Source: JBCDBH01 sp039184055
Lineage (GTDB): Bacteria; Acidobacteriota; Thermoanaerobaculia; Multivoradales; J023
Direction: 5' to 3'
Assembly: GCA_039184055.1 (NCBI GenBank)
Contig: JBCDBH010000054.1
Coordinates: forward strand, 1-21,800
DNA length: 21,800 nucleotides
Positions within the stretch are counted from its first letter, which is position 1. The number at the start of each line of letters is the position of its first letter. A program made the translations under genes and the position numbers. The notes under the pieces are model-generated. The model was not told where the DNA came from, searched no databases, and saw only the letters and a list, made by a program, of their open reading frames with translations. Of the stretch, positions 8,144 through 16,171 are shown piece by piece.

Positions 8144-9238
8144 TCAAAGACTGACGAGAGCCGACCGACGAGCCAGCTCGGCGTCAGGACGGTGAATGCT
8201 TCGGTCGACGACCTCCCGCGCGAGGTCGGCGAGCGCCCGTCGTTCCGGGACGTCCGGAAAACGCTCCAGGCTCCGCAACGCCAGATTGATGGCGTCGCGA
8301 GCCTCCGAGTAGGCGCGCAAGAAACCGCGGCTGACGACCACCGCGGCGACGGCACGTCGCACGTCCTCCTCGTATTGCTCTTTCTCTTCCGTTGTCACGG
8401 CCCGCGTCTGGCGTCGCACCAGACGATGCAACACGTGCTCACGAGGCAGCTCGTCGAGCGCGTAGACGATGGGCAAGGACAATCGACCCTGACGAAGATC
8501 ACGCGCCACCAGCTTGCCCGAATGGGCATCGGGACGGACAAAATCCATCAGGTCGTCCATGATCTGAAAGGCGAGTCCGAAACTACGCCCGAACTGGCTG
8601 ATATGCAAGGTCGAACGTTTGCCGGCCCCGGCGAGCGACGCCCCGGCTTCACAAGCCAGCCCGAACAGCACCGCCGTTTTGCGATCGACGGTTTGCAGAT
8701 AGCGCTCGCGGAGCTCGTCGGCACTGACGTCGGGATCGGTGGCGAGCTCGTCGAGCTCACCACAGCAAATGCGAAAACCGACGTCGAGCACGAGACGCAC
8801 CAGTCGCATGTCGTCTTGGGTCTCGACCGCGTGGGCGAAAAAACGAATCGCTTGAATGAACTGCAAATCGCCGATCAAGACGGCCATCTCGGTGCCCCGC
8901 GCGTCGTGGACCGAGGTGAGCCCACGACGCAACGGCGCCTCGTCGACGATGTCGTCGTGAATCAAGGTCGCGACGTGGAGCATTTCGAGCGACACGGCGG
9001 CTTTGATCGTCTTGTCCGAGATCGTTTCGATCACCCCGTGCCCGGCCAGGCGTGCCGAGAGCATGAGCATGAGCGGACGGAGCTTTTTACCCCGCGCATA
9101 GAGATCGTGCTCGGTGGCCGACAGGTAGCCCTCTTGCTCCTCGAGCGCCGCCGACAGGAAGGCTTCGAAGCGTTCCATGTCGTCACCGAGGAGCGAACGA
9201 GCGGCGCTTACCGCGTCGGCCACTGAGTTCTCACCCAT
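8144..9238 (-). CDS. Long-chain all-trans polyprenyl diphosphate synthase (IspB-like)
   Basis: This 364-residue enzyme condenses isopentenyl diphosphate onto an allylic diphosphate. Motifs are complete: RGKKLRP at about 49-55, the first Asp-rich motif DDIVD at 95-99 within HVATLIHDDIVDEAPLRRG, the GKLVARDLRQGRLSLP stretch at about 241-256, and the second Asp-rich motif DDLMD at 228-232. The residues four and five positions before the first motif are Thr and Ala; small residues there allow long products, as in octaprenyl synthase IspB, so a quinone-tail or other long-chain polyprenyl product is likely. The true start is the ATG at 9238, which overlaps the end of the 756-aa gene by eight bases; in-frame codons further upstream lie inside that gene. 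About 30 residues longer than typical relatives. Confidence 0.9.
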   Translation of the reverse strand: MGENSVADAVSAARSLLGDDMERFEAFLSAALEEQEGYLSATEHDLYARGKKLRPLMLMLSARLAGHGVIETISDKTIKAAVSLEMLHVATLIHDDIVDEAPLRRGLTSVHDARGTEMAVLIGDLQFIQAIRFFAHAVETQDDMRLVRLVLDVGFRICCGELDELATDPDVSADELRERYLQTVDRKTAVLFGLACEAGASLAGAGKRSTLHISQFGRSFGLAFQIMDDLMDFVRPDAHSGKLVARDLRQGRLSLPIVYALDELPREHVLHRLVRRQTRAVTTEEKEQYEEDVRRAVAAVVVSRGFLRAYSEARDAINLALRSLERFPDVPERRALADLAREVVDRSIHRPDAELARRSALVSL

Positions 9239-11501
9239 CCGCGAAGATGGCGTCGGCCGTCTCGCTGGCGCACTGACCGAGCTCGTCGAAGACCTCTTTG
9301 ACGTCGTCGAAGACTTCTTCGATGGTCTTGCCGAACCATTCCGCCACCGCCTTGATGACCGTGACGAATTCCTCACCGAGCTTGTAGAGCAGCTTGGCGA
9401 GCTCCTTGGCCCCGGTGAGGAACGCCTCGAAGACCTTCTTGGCGTTGTCCTCGAGCCAGTCGAGCAAGAAGGTACCGAAATCCTCGAAGGCTTTCTCGGC
9501 GGTCGCCAGGTCGATGTCGATCGAGATGTTGAAATCGATGCCCGCGAAGCTGAACGACAGCGAGCCGTCGAAGTGGGGCGAGGGGTCGGTACCGACATCG
9601 ATGCTCAGATCGACCTTGGGCACCGGAATGGTGATCTGCGGAATGATCGTGAAGCCATCGAGCTCGAGCGGCCCGAGCTTGATGTTGTCCGGGAGCTGCT
9701 GATCGTTGAGCCCGAAGGCGACGTCGAAGGTCGGCTTGGTGACATCCCAATCGACCGACAGCGACTCCGACAGGCCGAGGAACTTGAAGTCCATGTCGAA
9801 CTCGAAGACCTCTTTGCTCGCGGTCGCGAAGATCGAGTCCTTCAGGCCGAGAAAATCGGCCGCCGCGTCGATCACGAAGTACGCACCCGACGGGATCGGC
9901 TGCACCGACTTGCAACCGTCGGTCTTGCAGAAATCCGAAGCGCTGGTGTCGATGCAGCCACACGGACCGGTCGTGCCGCTGGCGTCCGAGATCTTGATCA
10001 GCTGGATGCCACCGGCGTCGATGGTGATCGGCCCGCCGTTTTCGCTGATCGTGCCGAACGCCTTGATCGCGTCGCTTTTCGTATCGAGGGTAAAGGCGAA
10101 GTCGAGATCGAAGCCGAAGAATTCGACATCGCCCGCGGCGCCGATCCCCGGGTAGAAGGTCTTGCCGTTGACGGTGAATTGATCGGCGACCACCGCCAGC
10201 ATCAGCTTCGAGAAGCTGATCTCTTGGAGGAGCGCGAAGCTCTCCAAATCGAGAGCGGGAATGAAGTCGTCGACCAGCTCGCCGATGGTCACCTGTTTGC
10301 CCTGGTCGGCCGACGAGAGCTCGGCGACGATGCCGTCGGGAATCTCGAGATCGGCGATCGAGACGTCGATCTCGAAGGTGACCGCGTTGGTCGTGCCGAC
10401 CGTAAAGCTTCCACCCAGCGCCAGATTGACCACGCCGTCACTAATGCCGACGCTCAGACCGAAGTCGTTGATGGAGAAGTTCTGGATCCCGAGTGGATGC
10501 GGCCAGCTGCCGTCGATCCCGAGGGTGCCGCTGACTCCGGACGGGCCGTAACTCACCGTGGCGGTTCCGGTAACGGTAATGTCGATGCCGTAGCTCTGGT
10601 CGACGATGCTGCCGCTCGCCGAGAAGGCGATCGAGCCGCTGTCGCCCTGCTCTTTGAACTCGAGCTTGACGTCGTCGAATTGCAGGAAGCCGCTCGGTGT
10701 TTTTTCCCTGAGCTCGGCGACCAGATCGATGTCGGTCTTGCTGCCCAAGGCGGTGGTGCCGAGGAGGTCGAGCTCGGTTCCCGAAGGCAAGATCTTGCCG
10801 AACGGGCCGACCACGTCACCGGTGAGCGCCAGGGAGCCGAAGAGGGTCAGACCGGGTGTGATCTGCTCCGGAAACGCCAGCTTCTTACCGTTGATCGACA
10901 GACCCTTCTTGGTCAAGGTCGACAGAAAGATACCCGCTTCGGTGACCGAGAGCTTGTCGAGCACCGAAAACACATTGCCGAGCGAGAAGCTACCGGTGAA
11001 AAAGACACCGATCAAATAGGTCAGCGTGCCGCTCTTGTCTTCGACGATCAGATCGCCTTGTCCCGCCGAGCCGCCACCGAAGCTCGTCGTCACCGAGGCG
11101 CTGAGCGTAGTGTCGTCGCTACCGAAATCGGCATCGAGCTCGAGGGTCGCTTTAGTGATGTCGATCTCACTGAACGGAAAACCCGTCGGCGCGCCCGGGA
11201 ACGAGGTGTTCAGCGTCCAACCCGGCTCGATCGTCGCCGAGAGATCCATCTCGACGCCCTGAGGCTTGGCGGTGAAGGTGGCGGCGAGAGTGGTGTTGCC
11301 GAACGGCGCCACCTGCCCGCTGCCGCCCAGCTTGGCGGTGAGCGAATCACCCGAGAGGGTGAACGGCTTGACGACGATCGCCTTGCCTTGGACGAACGCG
11401 ACGATCGCGGTCTCGATCGGGCCCGAGCCGAAAATATCCGAGGGAACGGTGATGGTCGTGCCGCTGATGTGACTTTGCAGAGTTTTGAGGACGTCGGTCA
11501 T
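9231..11501 (-). CDS. Unknown 756-aa beta-strand-repeat protein
   Basis: This is the largest unknown gene of the window. The start at 11501 has GGGAG eight bases upstream. There is no signal peptide or transmembrane helix. Most of the protein alternates Gly/Asp/Thr-rich strands (e.g. TTLAATFTAKPQGVEMDLSA; GSIAFSASGSIVDQSYGIDI). An internal repeat can be seen: a module near residues 182-235 (LSVTEAGIFLST, then SINGKKLAFPEQITPGLTLFG) resembles one near 424-480 (ISFSKLMLAVVAD, then TVNGKTFYPGIGAAGDVEFFG). A Cys cluster (GPCGCIDTSASDFCKTDGC) lies near 511-530. The final ~90 residues are amphipathic helices rich in Lys/Glu/Phe. The architecture recalls long bacterial beta-repeat proteins such as DUF6603, but I cannot confirm this. 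Its stop overlaps the start of the polyprenyl synthase, implying coupled expression. Confidence 0.8.
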   Translation of the reverse strand: MTDVLKTLQSHISGTTITVPSDIFGSGPIETAIVAFVQGKAIVVKPFTLSGDSLTAKLGGSGQVAPFGNTTLAATFTAKPQGVEMDLSATIEPGWTLNTSFPGAPTGFPFSEIDITKATLELDADFGSDDTTLSASVTTSFGGGSAGQGDLIVEDKSGTLTYLIGVFFTGSFSLGNVFSVLDKLSVTEAGIFLSTLTKKGLSINGKKLAFPEQITPGLTLFGSLALTGDVVGPFGKILPSGTELDLLGTTALGSKTDIDLVAELREKTPSGFLQFDDVKLEFKEQGDSGSIAFSASGSIVDQSYGIDITVTGTATVSYGPSGVSGTLGIDGSWPHPLGIQNFSINDFGLSVGISDGVVNLALGGSFTVGTTNAVTFEIDVSIADLEIPDGIVAELSSADQGKQVTIGELVDDFIPALDLESFALLQEISFSKLMLAVVADQFTVNGKTFYPGIGAAGDVEFFGFDLDFAFTLDTKSDAIKAFGTISENGGPITIDAGGIQLIKISDASGTTGPCGCIDTSASDFCKTDGCKSVQPIPSGAYFVIDAAADFLGLKDSIFATASKEVFEFDMDFKFLGLSESLSVDWDVTKPTFDVAFGLNDQQLPDNIKLGPLELDGFTIIPQITIPVPKVDLSIDVGTDPSPHFDGSLSFSFAGIDFNISIDIDLATAEKAFEDFGTFLLDWLEDNAKKVFEAFLTGAKELAKLLYKLGEEFVTVIKAVAEWFGKTIEEVFDDVKEVFDELGQCASETADAIFADG

Positions 11502-11543
11502 CGCTGAAGTCTCCCTTCGTTGCGAACTTCCTGAAGCATCGGC

Positions 11544-12878
11544 TCATTCTCCTTCGGCGGCGAGCGCCAGGCTCGCGGTGCTGCCGAGAAAGGCACGCAG
11601 CTGTTCGTCGTCGAGGCTGGTCGCCAAGCGCTGGCCGAGCACGTCACGGAGGAACTGGGACTCGGCGAGGCTGTCGTTGACGGCGCTGAAGAGCGGCTCG
11701 GGAAAGGTGGCGAGCTGCAGCTGAACTTCGGGCACCTCGGCCTCGATGTGGGTGAATTCGATCCCGGGCGAGCGGCGGCCCAAGCGATAGGTGAGCCGGC
11801 CGACGGCGGTGAGTCGAGCATTGGCGAGATCGGCGCGAAACGAACCGTCGATCGGTACGCCACCCGCGCGCGCCGCCTCTTTGCGTGCTTCGCCGACCGG
11901 ATCGTCGACGAACTCGAAGGTGGCTTCACGATCGTGGCGCTCGGCTTCTTCGAGGGCCTCTTGGACTTCGGGCCGGAGCTCGGCGCGCGCCAGGTTGAGC
12001 TGGTCACAGGCATTGCCGGGCTTGGGCAGATTGGGGGTCGGAGTGTTCTTCACCGCGTTGTTGACGTCGTCGGCGGTATTCTCTTTGTCGGCCACCGCCT
12101 GGACCTGGTTCTTGAACGAGGTCGCGGCGATGAACGAATTCCAATAGCGCTGCGCCGTGGCGGTATCGCCTTTGCCACAGTAGTACTGCGCGCCCTTTTG
12201 CGCCTGACCGGCGACGAACGCACGCACGGTGCCGGCATTCGAGTTGTACGTGCCGGAGCTTCCACCCGGGTTGATGACCTGGCTCGTCGGCTTTTGACCG
12301 ACCGCGACCGCCGTGTCGTTGGCCATGTTCTTGTAGGTGCCGTTGCCGAAAAGGATCTTGAAATTCGGCAGGTTGACGATCTCGTTGAAGGTGCGGTTGT
12401 TGTCCCAATAGGCACCGACCATCAACAGGCCGTTGTCGCTCTGGATCAACTGTGTCTGCTGCTGCTTGGCGAGCGTGACGTTGGGGCTCTCACCGGCCAC
12501 GTCAGCCGCCGATTCGAGCGCGGTTTTGGCACCATGACCGGTACGCACGATATAGCGACCGGTGCACTCGAGACTCGGAAATTCGAGCCCGAGACGCACC
12601 TCGTCAGCACGCGTGTCGACGAACAGCCCATCGAGAATCACCGAAGCGAAACCGCTGATTCGCTGCTCCACGAGCTCGATCGCCACGCCTCTCCATGGAT
12701 CAGCGTGGAAGAGCGACAGCGGTTCCGTGTCCGCCATCGGCACAAAACGAAAGGGGTGGATGATGTCGCGACGAATCCGCACGCCGTTCGTGATGGCGCT
12801 GGCCAAGAAGAGCGGATGATCGGCTTCGAAGAGTCGCAAGAAGGCCTGCTCGACGCGGGCTCGGGTGAGTGCGCTCAT
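11544..12878 (-). CDS. Unknown 444-aa protein, first gene of the minus-strand operon
   Basis: I do not recognise a family. The start at 12878 has GGGAGA about five bases upstream; the frame stays open further upstream but without a comparable site. No signal peptide is seen. Residues 1-20 form a helix (LTRARVEQAFLRLF); about 60-125 include strand-like segments (ISGFASVILDGLFVD, VRLGLEFPSLECTGRYIV). A polar middle section (about 150-300) is rich in Asn, Gln, Gly and Thr (QQQTQLIQSDNGLLM; PGGSSGTYNSNAGTV) with Cys residues near 255 and 318. A charged helix (RPEVQEALEEAERHDREATF) precedes another strand region, and the end is helical. It lies 42 bases before the 756-aa gene and may form a functional unit with it and the 281-aa protein. 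Confidence 0.75.
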   Translation of the reverse strand: MSALTRARVEQAFLRLFEADHPLFLASAITNGVRIRRDIIHPFRFVPMADTEPLSLFHADPWRGVAIELVEQRISGFASVILDGLFVDTRADEVRLGLEFPSLECTGRYIVRTGHGAKTALESAADVAGESPNVTLAKQQQTQLIQSDNGLLMVGAYWDNNRTFNEIVNLPNFKILFGNGTYKNMANDTAVAVGQKPTSQVINPGGSSGTYNSNAGTVRAFVAGQAQKGAQYYCGKGDTATAQRYWNSFIAATSFKNQVQAVADKENTADDVNNAVKNTPTPNLPKPGNACDQLNLARAELRPEVQEALEEAERHDREATFEFVDDPVGEARKEAARAGGVPIDGSFRADLANARLTAVGRLTYRLGRRSPGIEFTHIEAEVPEVQLQLATFPEPLFSAVNDSLAESQFLRDVLGQRLATSLDDEQLRAFLGSTASLALAAEGE

Positions 12879-13071
12879 GGTGTCTCCCGGTCTGGGCGCC
12901 GACTCGCCCGACGCATGATGCGGGCTCGCGGCTGGCCTCTCCGAGTCGATCGGGGATGATCGCTCGCGGGCCGAACGTTTGGGGCGAAAACTCTCGGAAC
13001 GATAACAAAATTGCCCAATGCACAGAAGATAAATTTGCCCGCGTCCGGCCACTTGGAGGAGGATCCACGTC
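12879..13071. promoter_or_regulatory. Divergent intergenic region with an AT-rich core
   Basis: This 193-bp gap lies between divergent genes and must contain both promoters. An unusually AT-rich stretch at about 12998-13036 holds two near-identical short words (AAAATTGCCC and AAATTTGCCC) 24 bases apart, which could be a regulator site. No clear -35/-10 pair is seen. GGAGGAGG at 13055-13062 is the ribosome site of the rightward gene. Confidence 0.4.
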
Positions 13072-15141
13072 ATGACGGTCGTCCTCGTAACCGAAGGCTC
13101 TCGCGGCGATCTCGAGCCCTTTGTCGCGCTCGGCGAGGCGCTCGGCGCGCGCGGTCATCGCGTGAGGATTGTGACGTCGAAAACGCTCGCTTCGTGGGTG
13201 CGTTCGGAGACGATCGAAACGGTGGCCTTCGACACCGAGCTGGCGCCCCCGGATGATGACCATGCCGACCTTACCGATCCACGACGCACCATACTTCGTC
13301 TACCTCGTTTGATCCGCGCGTTCGACCATCTGAGCCGGGCTCTCGAAGCTCGACAGCACGAGCTTCTGCGAGCGTGCGGCGACGCCGAGCTGCTGGTGAC
13401 CACCCCGATCGGACTGGGCGCGCCGCATATCGCCGATGCACTCGAGCTGCCCTATGTCTGGGCGAGCCCGTGGCCCATGCACCCGTCGCGAGCCTGGGCC
13501 TTTCCATTGGCGCCACCGTGGACCTACGACGTATCCCTCCTCCGACGTCTCAGCCATCGCATCACCGCGCGGATCGCCTGGCGGGTGACGAGCGGGGTCA
13601 CCAAGCGATTGCGCGCCACGCTCGGTCTGCCTCCGATCGACCGTCGCGAGCTCGGACGACGGCTGGCCGAACAACCGACGCTCTATGGCTACAGTCACAA
13701 CCTGTTGCCCGTGCCAGCGGAATGGCCACCACACCGCCACGTCACCGGTGCATGGCTCGACCCGGGTTTCGATCACACCAACGCCGAGATCGAGCCCCCT
13801 GAGCTCGCCCGCTGGCTCGACGAAGGCGACACGCCGATTCTCTTCTCCCTGGGCGGACTCGACGACGGCGACAGACATCAGATCGCGACGCTGCTTCCCG
13901 CGCTTCTCGATCGACTCGACCGTCGTGCCGTCGTCTTGGGTGGCCACGACAGCCTGCCCGCGTCGACCCATGAAGATCCACGCATCCTGGCTTTCGACTA
14001 CGTGCGTTACGTCGAGCTCTTGCCACGGGTGAGGACGATGGTGAGCCACGCTGGCGCGGGTACGGTGACCCAGGCCTTGCGTGCCGGGGTGCCCGTGTTG
14101 GCCGTTCCCCAAGTGGTCGATCAACACTTCTGGGGCTGGGCGCTCGAAGGTCGTGGCGTCGGATGCCGCGCGCGCCGGCTCGATCTCGACACGCTGTGTC
14201 GACAGCTCCGAGCGCTCGAATCCCCCGAGGTTCGACAACGCGTCGACGAGCTGGCGACGGCGATTCGTGGTGAAGACGGCACGGCCCGAGCGGTCGAGCT
14301 GATCGAGGATCGGCTCGAACGACAACGACACGGGCACACCACGACACGGGTCGCGGTGGCGGGCTACTACCGACGCGAGATGAGCGCCTATCTCGACCAT
14401 GTCGGCCCGACCTGGCAAGGCGGGCTGTTGCGTCACGCGGACGACAACGGTGAGCCGACCGCGACCGCCTCGAACGTACGGATCGCCGAACGCGCGGAGC
14501 TCCGCGGGGGTCGATGGCTCGACGCCGGATGCGGGGTCGGTGGTCCGGCGCTCGACATCGCCGCCAGCCGTCCCGAGGTGCGAATCGTCGGCATCACCCT
14601 GGGCGTCGATCAGGCTCGTGAAGCCCATCGCCGCGCGCGTGATCGCGGGCTCGACGAGCGTGTGTCGTTCGTCGCGGGTGATTACCTCCAGCTACCCTTC
14701 CCCGACCGTTCCTTCGACGGCGTGTACTTCCTCGAAAGCTGTGGCCACGCCGCCGATCTTCGCCGCCTCTTCGCCGAAGCCTTCCGCGTGCTCGTCACCG
14801 GGGGGCGGCTCTATGTCAAAGGGGTCTACCGACCTGACCGTCCGCTGACGGCCACCGAGCGCCGGCAATTCGATCGCTTCGACGAGCTCTACGCCTATCG
14901 CTCACGCTCGATGGCGATGAACCGTCACGCCGTCGAAGCGGCCGGCTTCGAGGCGATCGAGGTACATCGGCTCGGGGGCGAGGATCAGGTTTCGTCGGCG
15001 CATTTCCTCAACGCCTTTGTCGAGGCCGATGGCACTTTGAGCGCCTTTGGCGAGCACCATCACGACCCCGAGCTGACGCTCGCCCCGGTCTACGGCGAGA
15101 TCCGGGCGCGCAAACCGACCGTCAACCCAAACGATCGCTGA
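13072..15141 (+). CDS. Fused GT1 glycosyltransferase and SAM-dependent methyltransferase
   Basis: One uninterrupted 689-residue frame carries two enzymes. Residues 1-~410 are a GT1 (UGT/sterol-glucosyltransferase-like) GT-B fold: GDLEPFVALGEALGARGHRV at the start, and the donor-site signature S325-HAGAGT-331 followed by ALRAGVPVLAVPQVVDQ. Residues ~425-689 are a class I methyltransferase: YYRREM near 430, SAM motif I LDAGCGVGG at 483-491, GDYLQLPFPDRSFDGVYF, then FRVLVTGGRLYVKGVY, similar to tocopherol/sterol-type methyltransferases. The product is probably a glycosylated and methylated lipid or polyketide; order of action is unknown. Start ATG at 13072 has GGAGGAGG nine bases upstream. The 3' end overlaps the opposing GT9-like gene by 20 bp. 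Donor and acceptor cannot be read from sequence. Confidence 0.88.
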   Translation: MTVVLVTEGSRGDLEPFVALGEALGARGHRVRIVTSKTLASWVRSETIETVAFDTELAPPDDDHADLTDPRRTILRLPRLIRAFDHLSRALEARQHELLRACGDAELLVTTPIGLGAPHIADALELPYVWASPWPMHPSRAWAFPLAPPWTYDVSLLRRLSHRITARIAWRVTSGVTKRLRATLGLPPIDRRELGRRLAEQPTLYGYSHNLLPVPAEWPPHRHVTGAWLDPGFDHTNAEIEPPELARWLDEGDTPILFSLGGLDDGDRHQIATLLPALLDRLDRRAVVLGGHDSLPASTHEDPRILAFDYVRYVELLPRVRTMVSHAGAGTVTQALRAGVPVLAVPQVVDQHFWGWALEGRGVGCRARRLDLDTLCRQLRALESPEVRQRVDELATAIRGEDGTARAVELIEDRLERQRHGHTTTRVAVAGYYRREMSAYLDHVGPTWQGGLLRHADDNGEPTATASNVRIAERAELRGGRWLDAGCGVGGPALDIAASRPEVRIVGITLGVDQAREAHRRARDRGLDERVSFVAGDYLQLPFPDRSFDGVYFLESCGHAADLRRLFAEAFRVLVTGGRLYVKGVYRPDRPLTATERRQFDRFDELYAYRSRSMAMNRHAVEAAGFEAIEVHRLGGEDQVSSAHFLNAFVEADGTLSAFGEHHHDPELTLAPVYGEIRARKPTVNPNDR

Positions 15142-16168
15142 GCTCGGCGACAACGGTCGCCACCACGTCACCCCACTCCCCGGGCGAGGTCTGACGCACC
15201 GTTCGCATCGTCGGGTACCAGGCGGTGCCTCCCGGGACAAAGCCGAGCAACCAATTCGGAAACGGCTCGTGGGGCAGCAGGAGGTGTGTCGGCTGACCGA
15301 GGCCTCCGGCGACATGAGCGACCGCCGTATCGATGGTTACGACGTGGTCGAGATTGGCGATCAGCGCGGCGACGTCGGCGAAGTCGCCAAGCGGCTCGGC
15401 GACATCGAGAATCGGCCGTCCGTCGACCGAGTTGGTGATCTCCGGTGGTGGTCGTTCGATCAGCGAGATATACGTTGCCGGTACCACCCGCACCAGCGGA
15501 GCCAAGCTCTCGAGCGCGAGACAACGTGGGTCACCGACCGAGCCATCCTCTTGATTGGTCCAACACACTCCGATCCACGGTCGTGGCCAAGACGCCAGCC
15601 GCGTCGCCCATCTCTCGACGTCGACCGGATCGGGCCGAAGATAGGGCACTGCGCCGCCGATCGTCGCGAGATCGACTCCGAGCAAGAACGGCAGAAAATC
15701 CATTTGCGTATCGACGTCACCCGGCGGCGCCGCGTCGATTCGTGACGTCCAGACGATCGCCGGATCAAAAGACGTTTGCATCAGCCGCAGCAAGGCGGGT
15801 CGCGTCTCGACCACCAGCCCACCGCCACGAGGCAACAAGGCGATGAAACGCGCCATCTGGATAAGGTCACCGAGACCACCCCGGGTGGCGTGTACGGTGA
15901 GCGAACGATCACCGAGCAGCGTACCGGTCCAGGCGTTGTGCAGCGGCTCAACCAGCCACGACACATGCTCGTGATCACGCGGCAGGTCGTGGAAGGCCGA
16001 CCAACACTCGTCGAATCGTCCGAGGAGCCACAGAGCGAAAAGACGCTGCACCGCCGCGGCCATCCGCTCGTCTCGATCGGTACGTCGATCGGCGATCGTG
16101 GCTTCGGCGCGAGCGAGACGGCGCTCGGTATCGGCGCGGCTCAGCCAGGATCGTCCCGCTATACTCAT
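15122..16168 (-). CDS. GT9/heptosyltransferase-like glycosyltransferase with helical N-terminus
   Basis: This 348-residue protein has the GT-B features of GT9 and related TPR-linked transferases. Residues 1-~85 are helical and charged (ADTERRLARAEATIADRRTD; AVQRLFALWLLGRFDECWSA), which suits a TPR-like adaptor. The phosphate-loop-like GGLGDLIQMARFIALLP lies near 96-112, and the C-terminal donor region reads VVTIDTAVAHVAGGLGQPTH near 277-292, then a WYPTMRTVRQ segment. Inference: sugar transfer to a lipid, protein or natural product. The ATG at 16168 has GGGAG six bases upstream, within the coding part of the opposite gene. It overlaps the GT-methyltransferase gene at its 3' end, and its start is 3 bp from the divergent dioxygenase start. 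Confidence 0.8.
   Translation of the reverse strand: MSIAGRSWLSRADTERRLARAEATIADRRTDRDERMAAAVQRLFALWLLGRFDECWSAFHDLPRDHEHVSWLVEPLHNAWTGTLLGDRSLTVHATRGGLGDLIQMARFIALLPRGGGLVVETRPALLRLMQTSFDPAIVWTSRIDAAPPGDVDTQMDFLPFLLGVDLATIGGAVPYLRPDPVDVERWATRLASWPRPWIGVCWTNQEDGSVGDPRCLALESLAPLVRVVPATYISLIERPPPEITNSVDGRPILDVAEPLGDFADVAALIANLDHVVTIDTAVAHVAGGLGQPTHLLLPHEPFPNWLLGFVPGGTAWYPTMRTVRQTSPGEWGDVVATVVAELSDRLG
16160..16165 (+). promoter_or_regulatory. -10 box (TATACT) placed for a leaderless dioxygenase mRNA
   Basis: TATACT matches five of six bases of the -10 consensus and ends six bases before the ATG at 16172, so transcription would begin at or next to the start codon. No ribosome site exists upstream of this ATG. 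No good -35 box is seen at the expected place (16137-16142), so confidence is limited. The element lies inside the divergent GT9-like gene's neighbourhood, overlapping its upstream edge by none of its coding bases beyond 16168. Confidence 0.4.
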
Positions 16169-16171
16169 CGC

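Noticed and set aside
9239..9598. Extended N-terminus for the polyprenyl synthase.
   Set aside because: The extra residues are Ser/Arg/Pro-rich and fall inside the 756-aa gene; the family homology begins just after the ATG at 9238.
9177..11507. A 776-codon open frame on the plus strand, nearly coextensive with the 756-aa gene.
   Set aside because: Composition is Arg/Glu/Asp-rich without a fold pattern, no ribosome site is visible, and the minus-strand frame has a proper start, an operon context and strand-like periodicity.
7246..12878. Possible P47/OrfX-type (botulinum-cluster TULIP) gene set, because the sizes 756 and 444 aa resemble OrfX2 and P47.
   Set aside because: The N-terminal GWD-type signature of those proteins is absent and I see no clear sequence match; similar length alone is not evidence.
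11748..12959. Plus-strand 403-codon frame opposite the 444-aa gene.
   Set aside because: Low-complexity charged composition and no start signal; shadow of the minus-strand gene.
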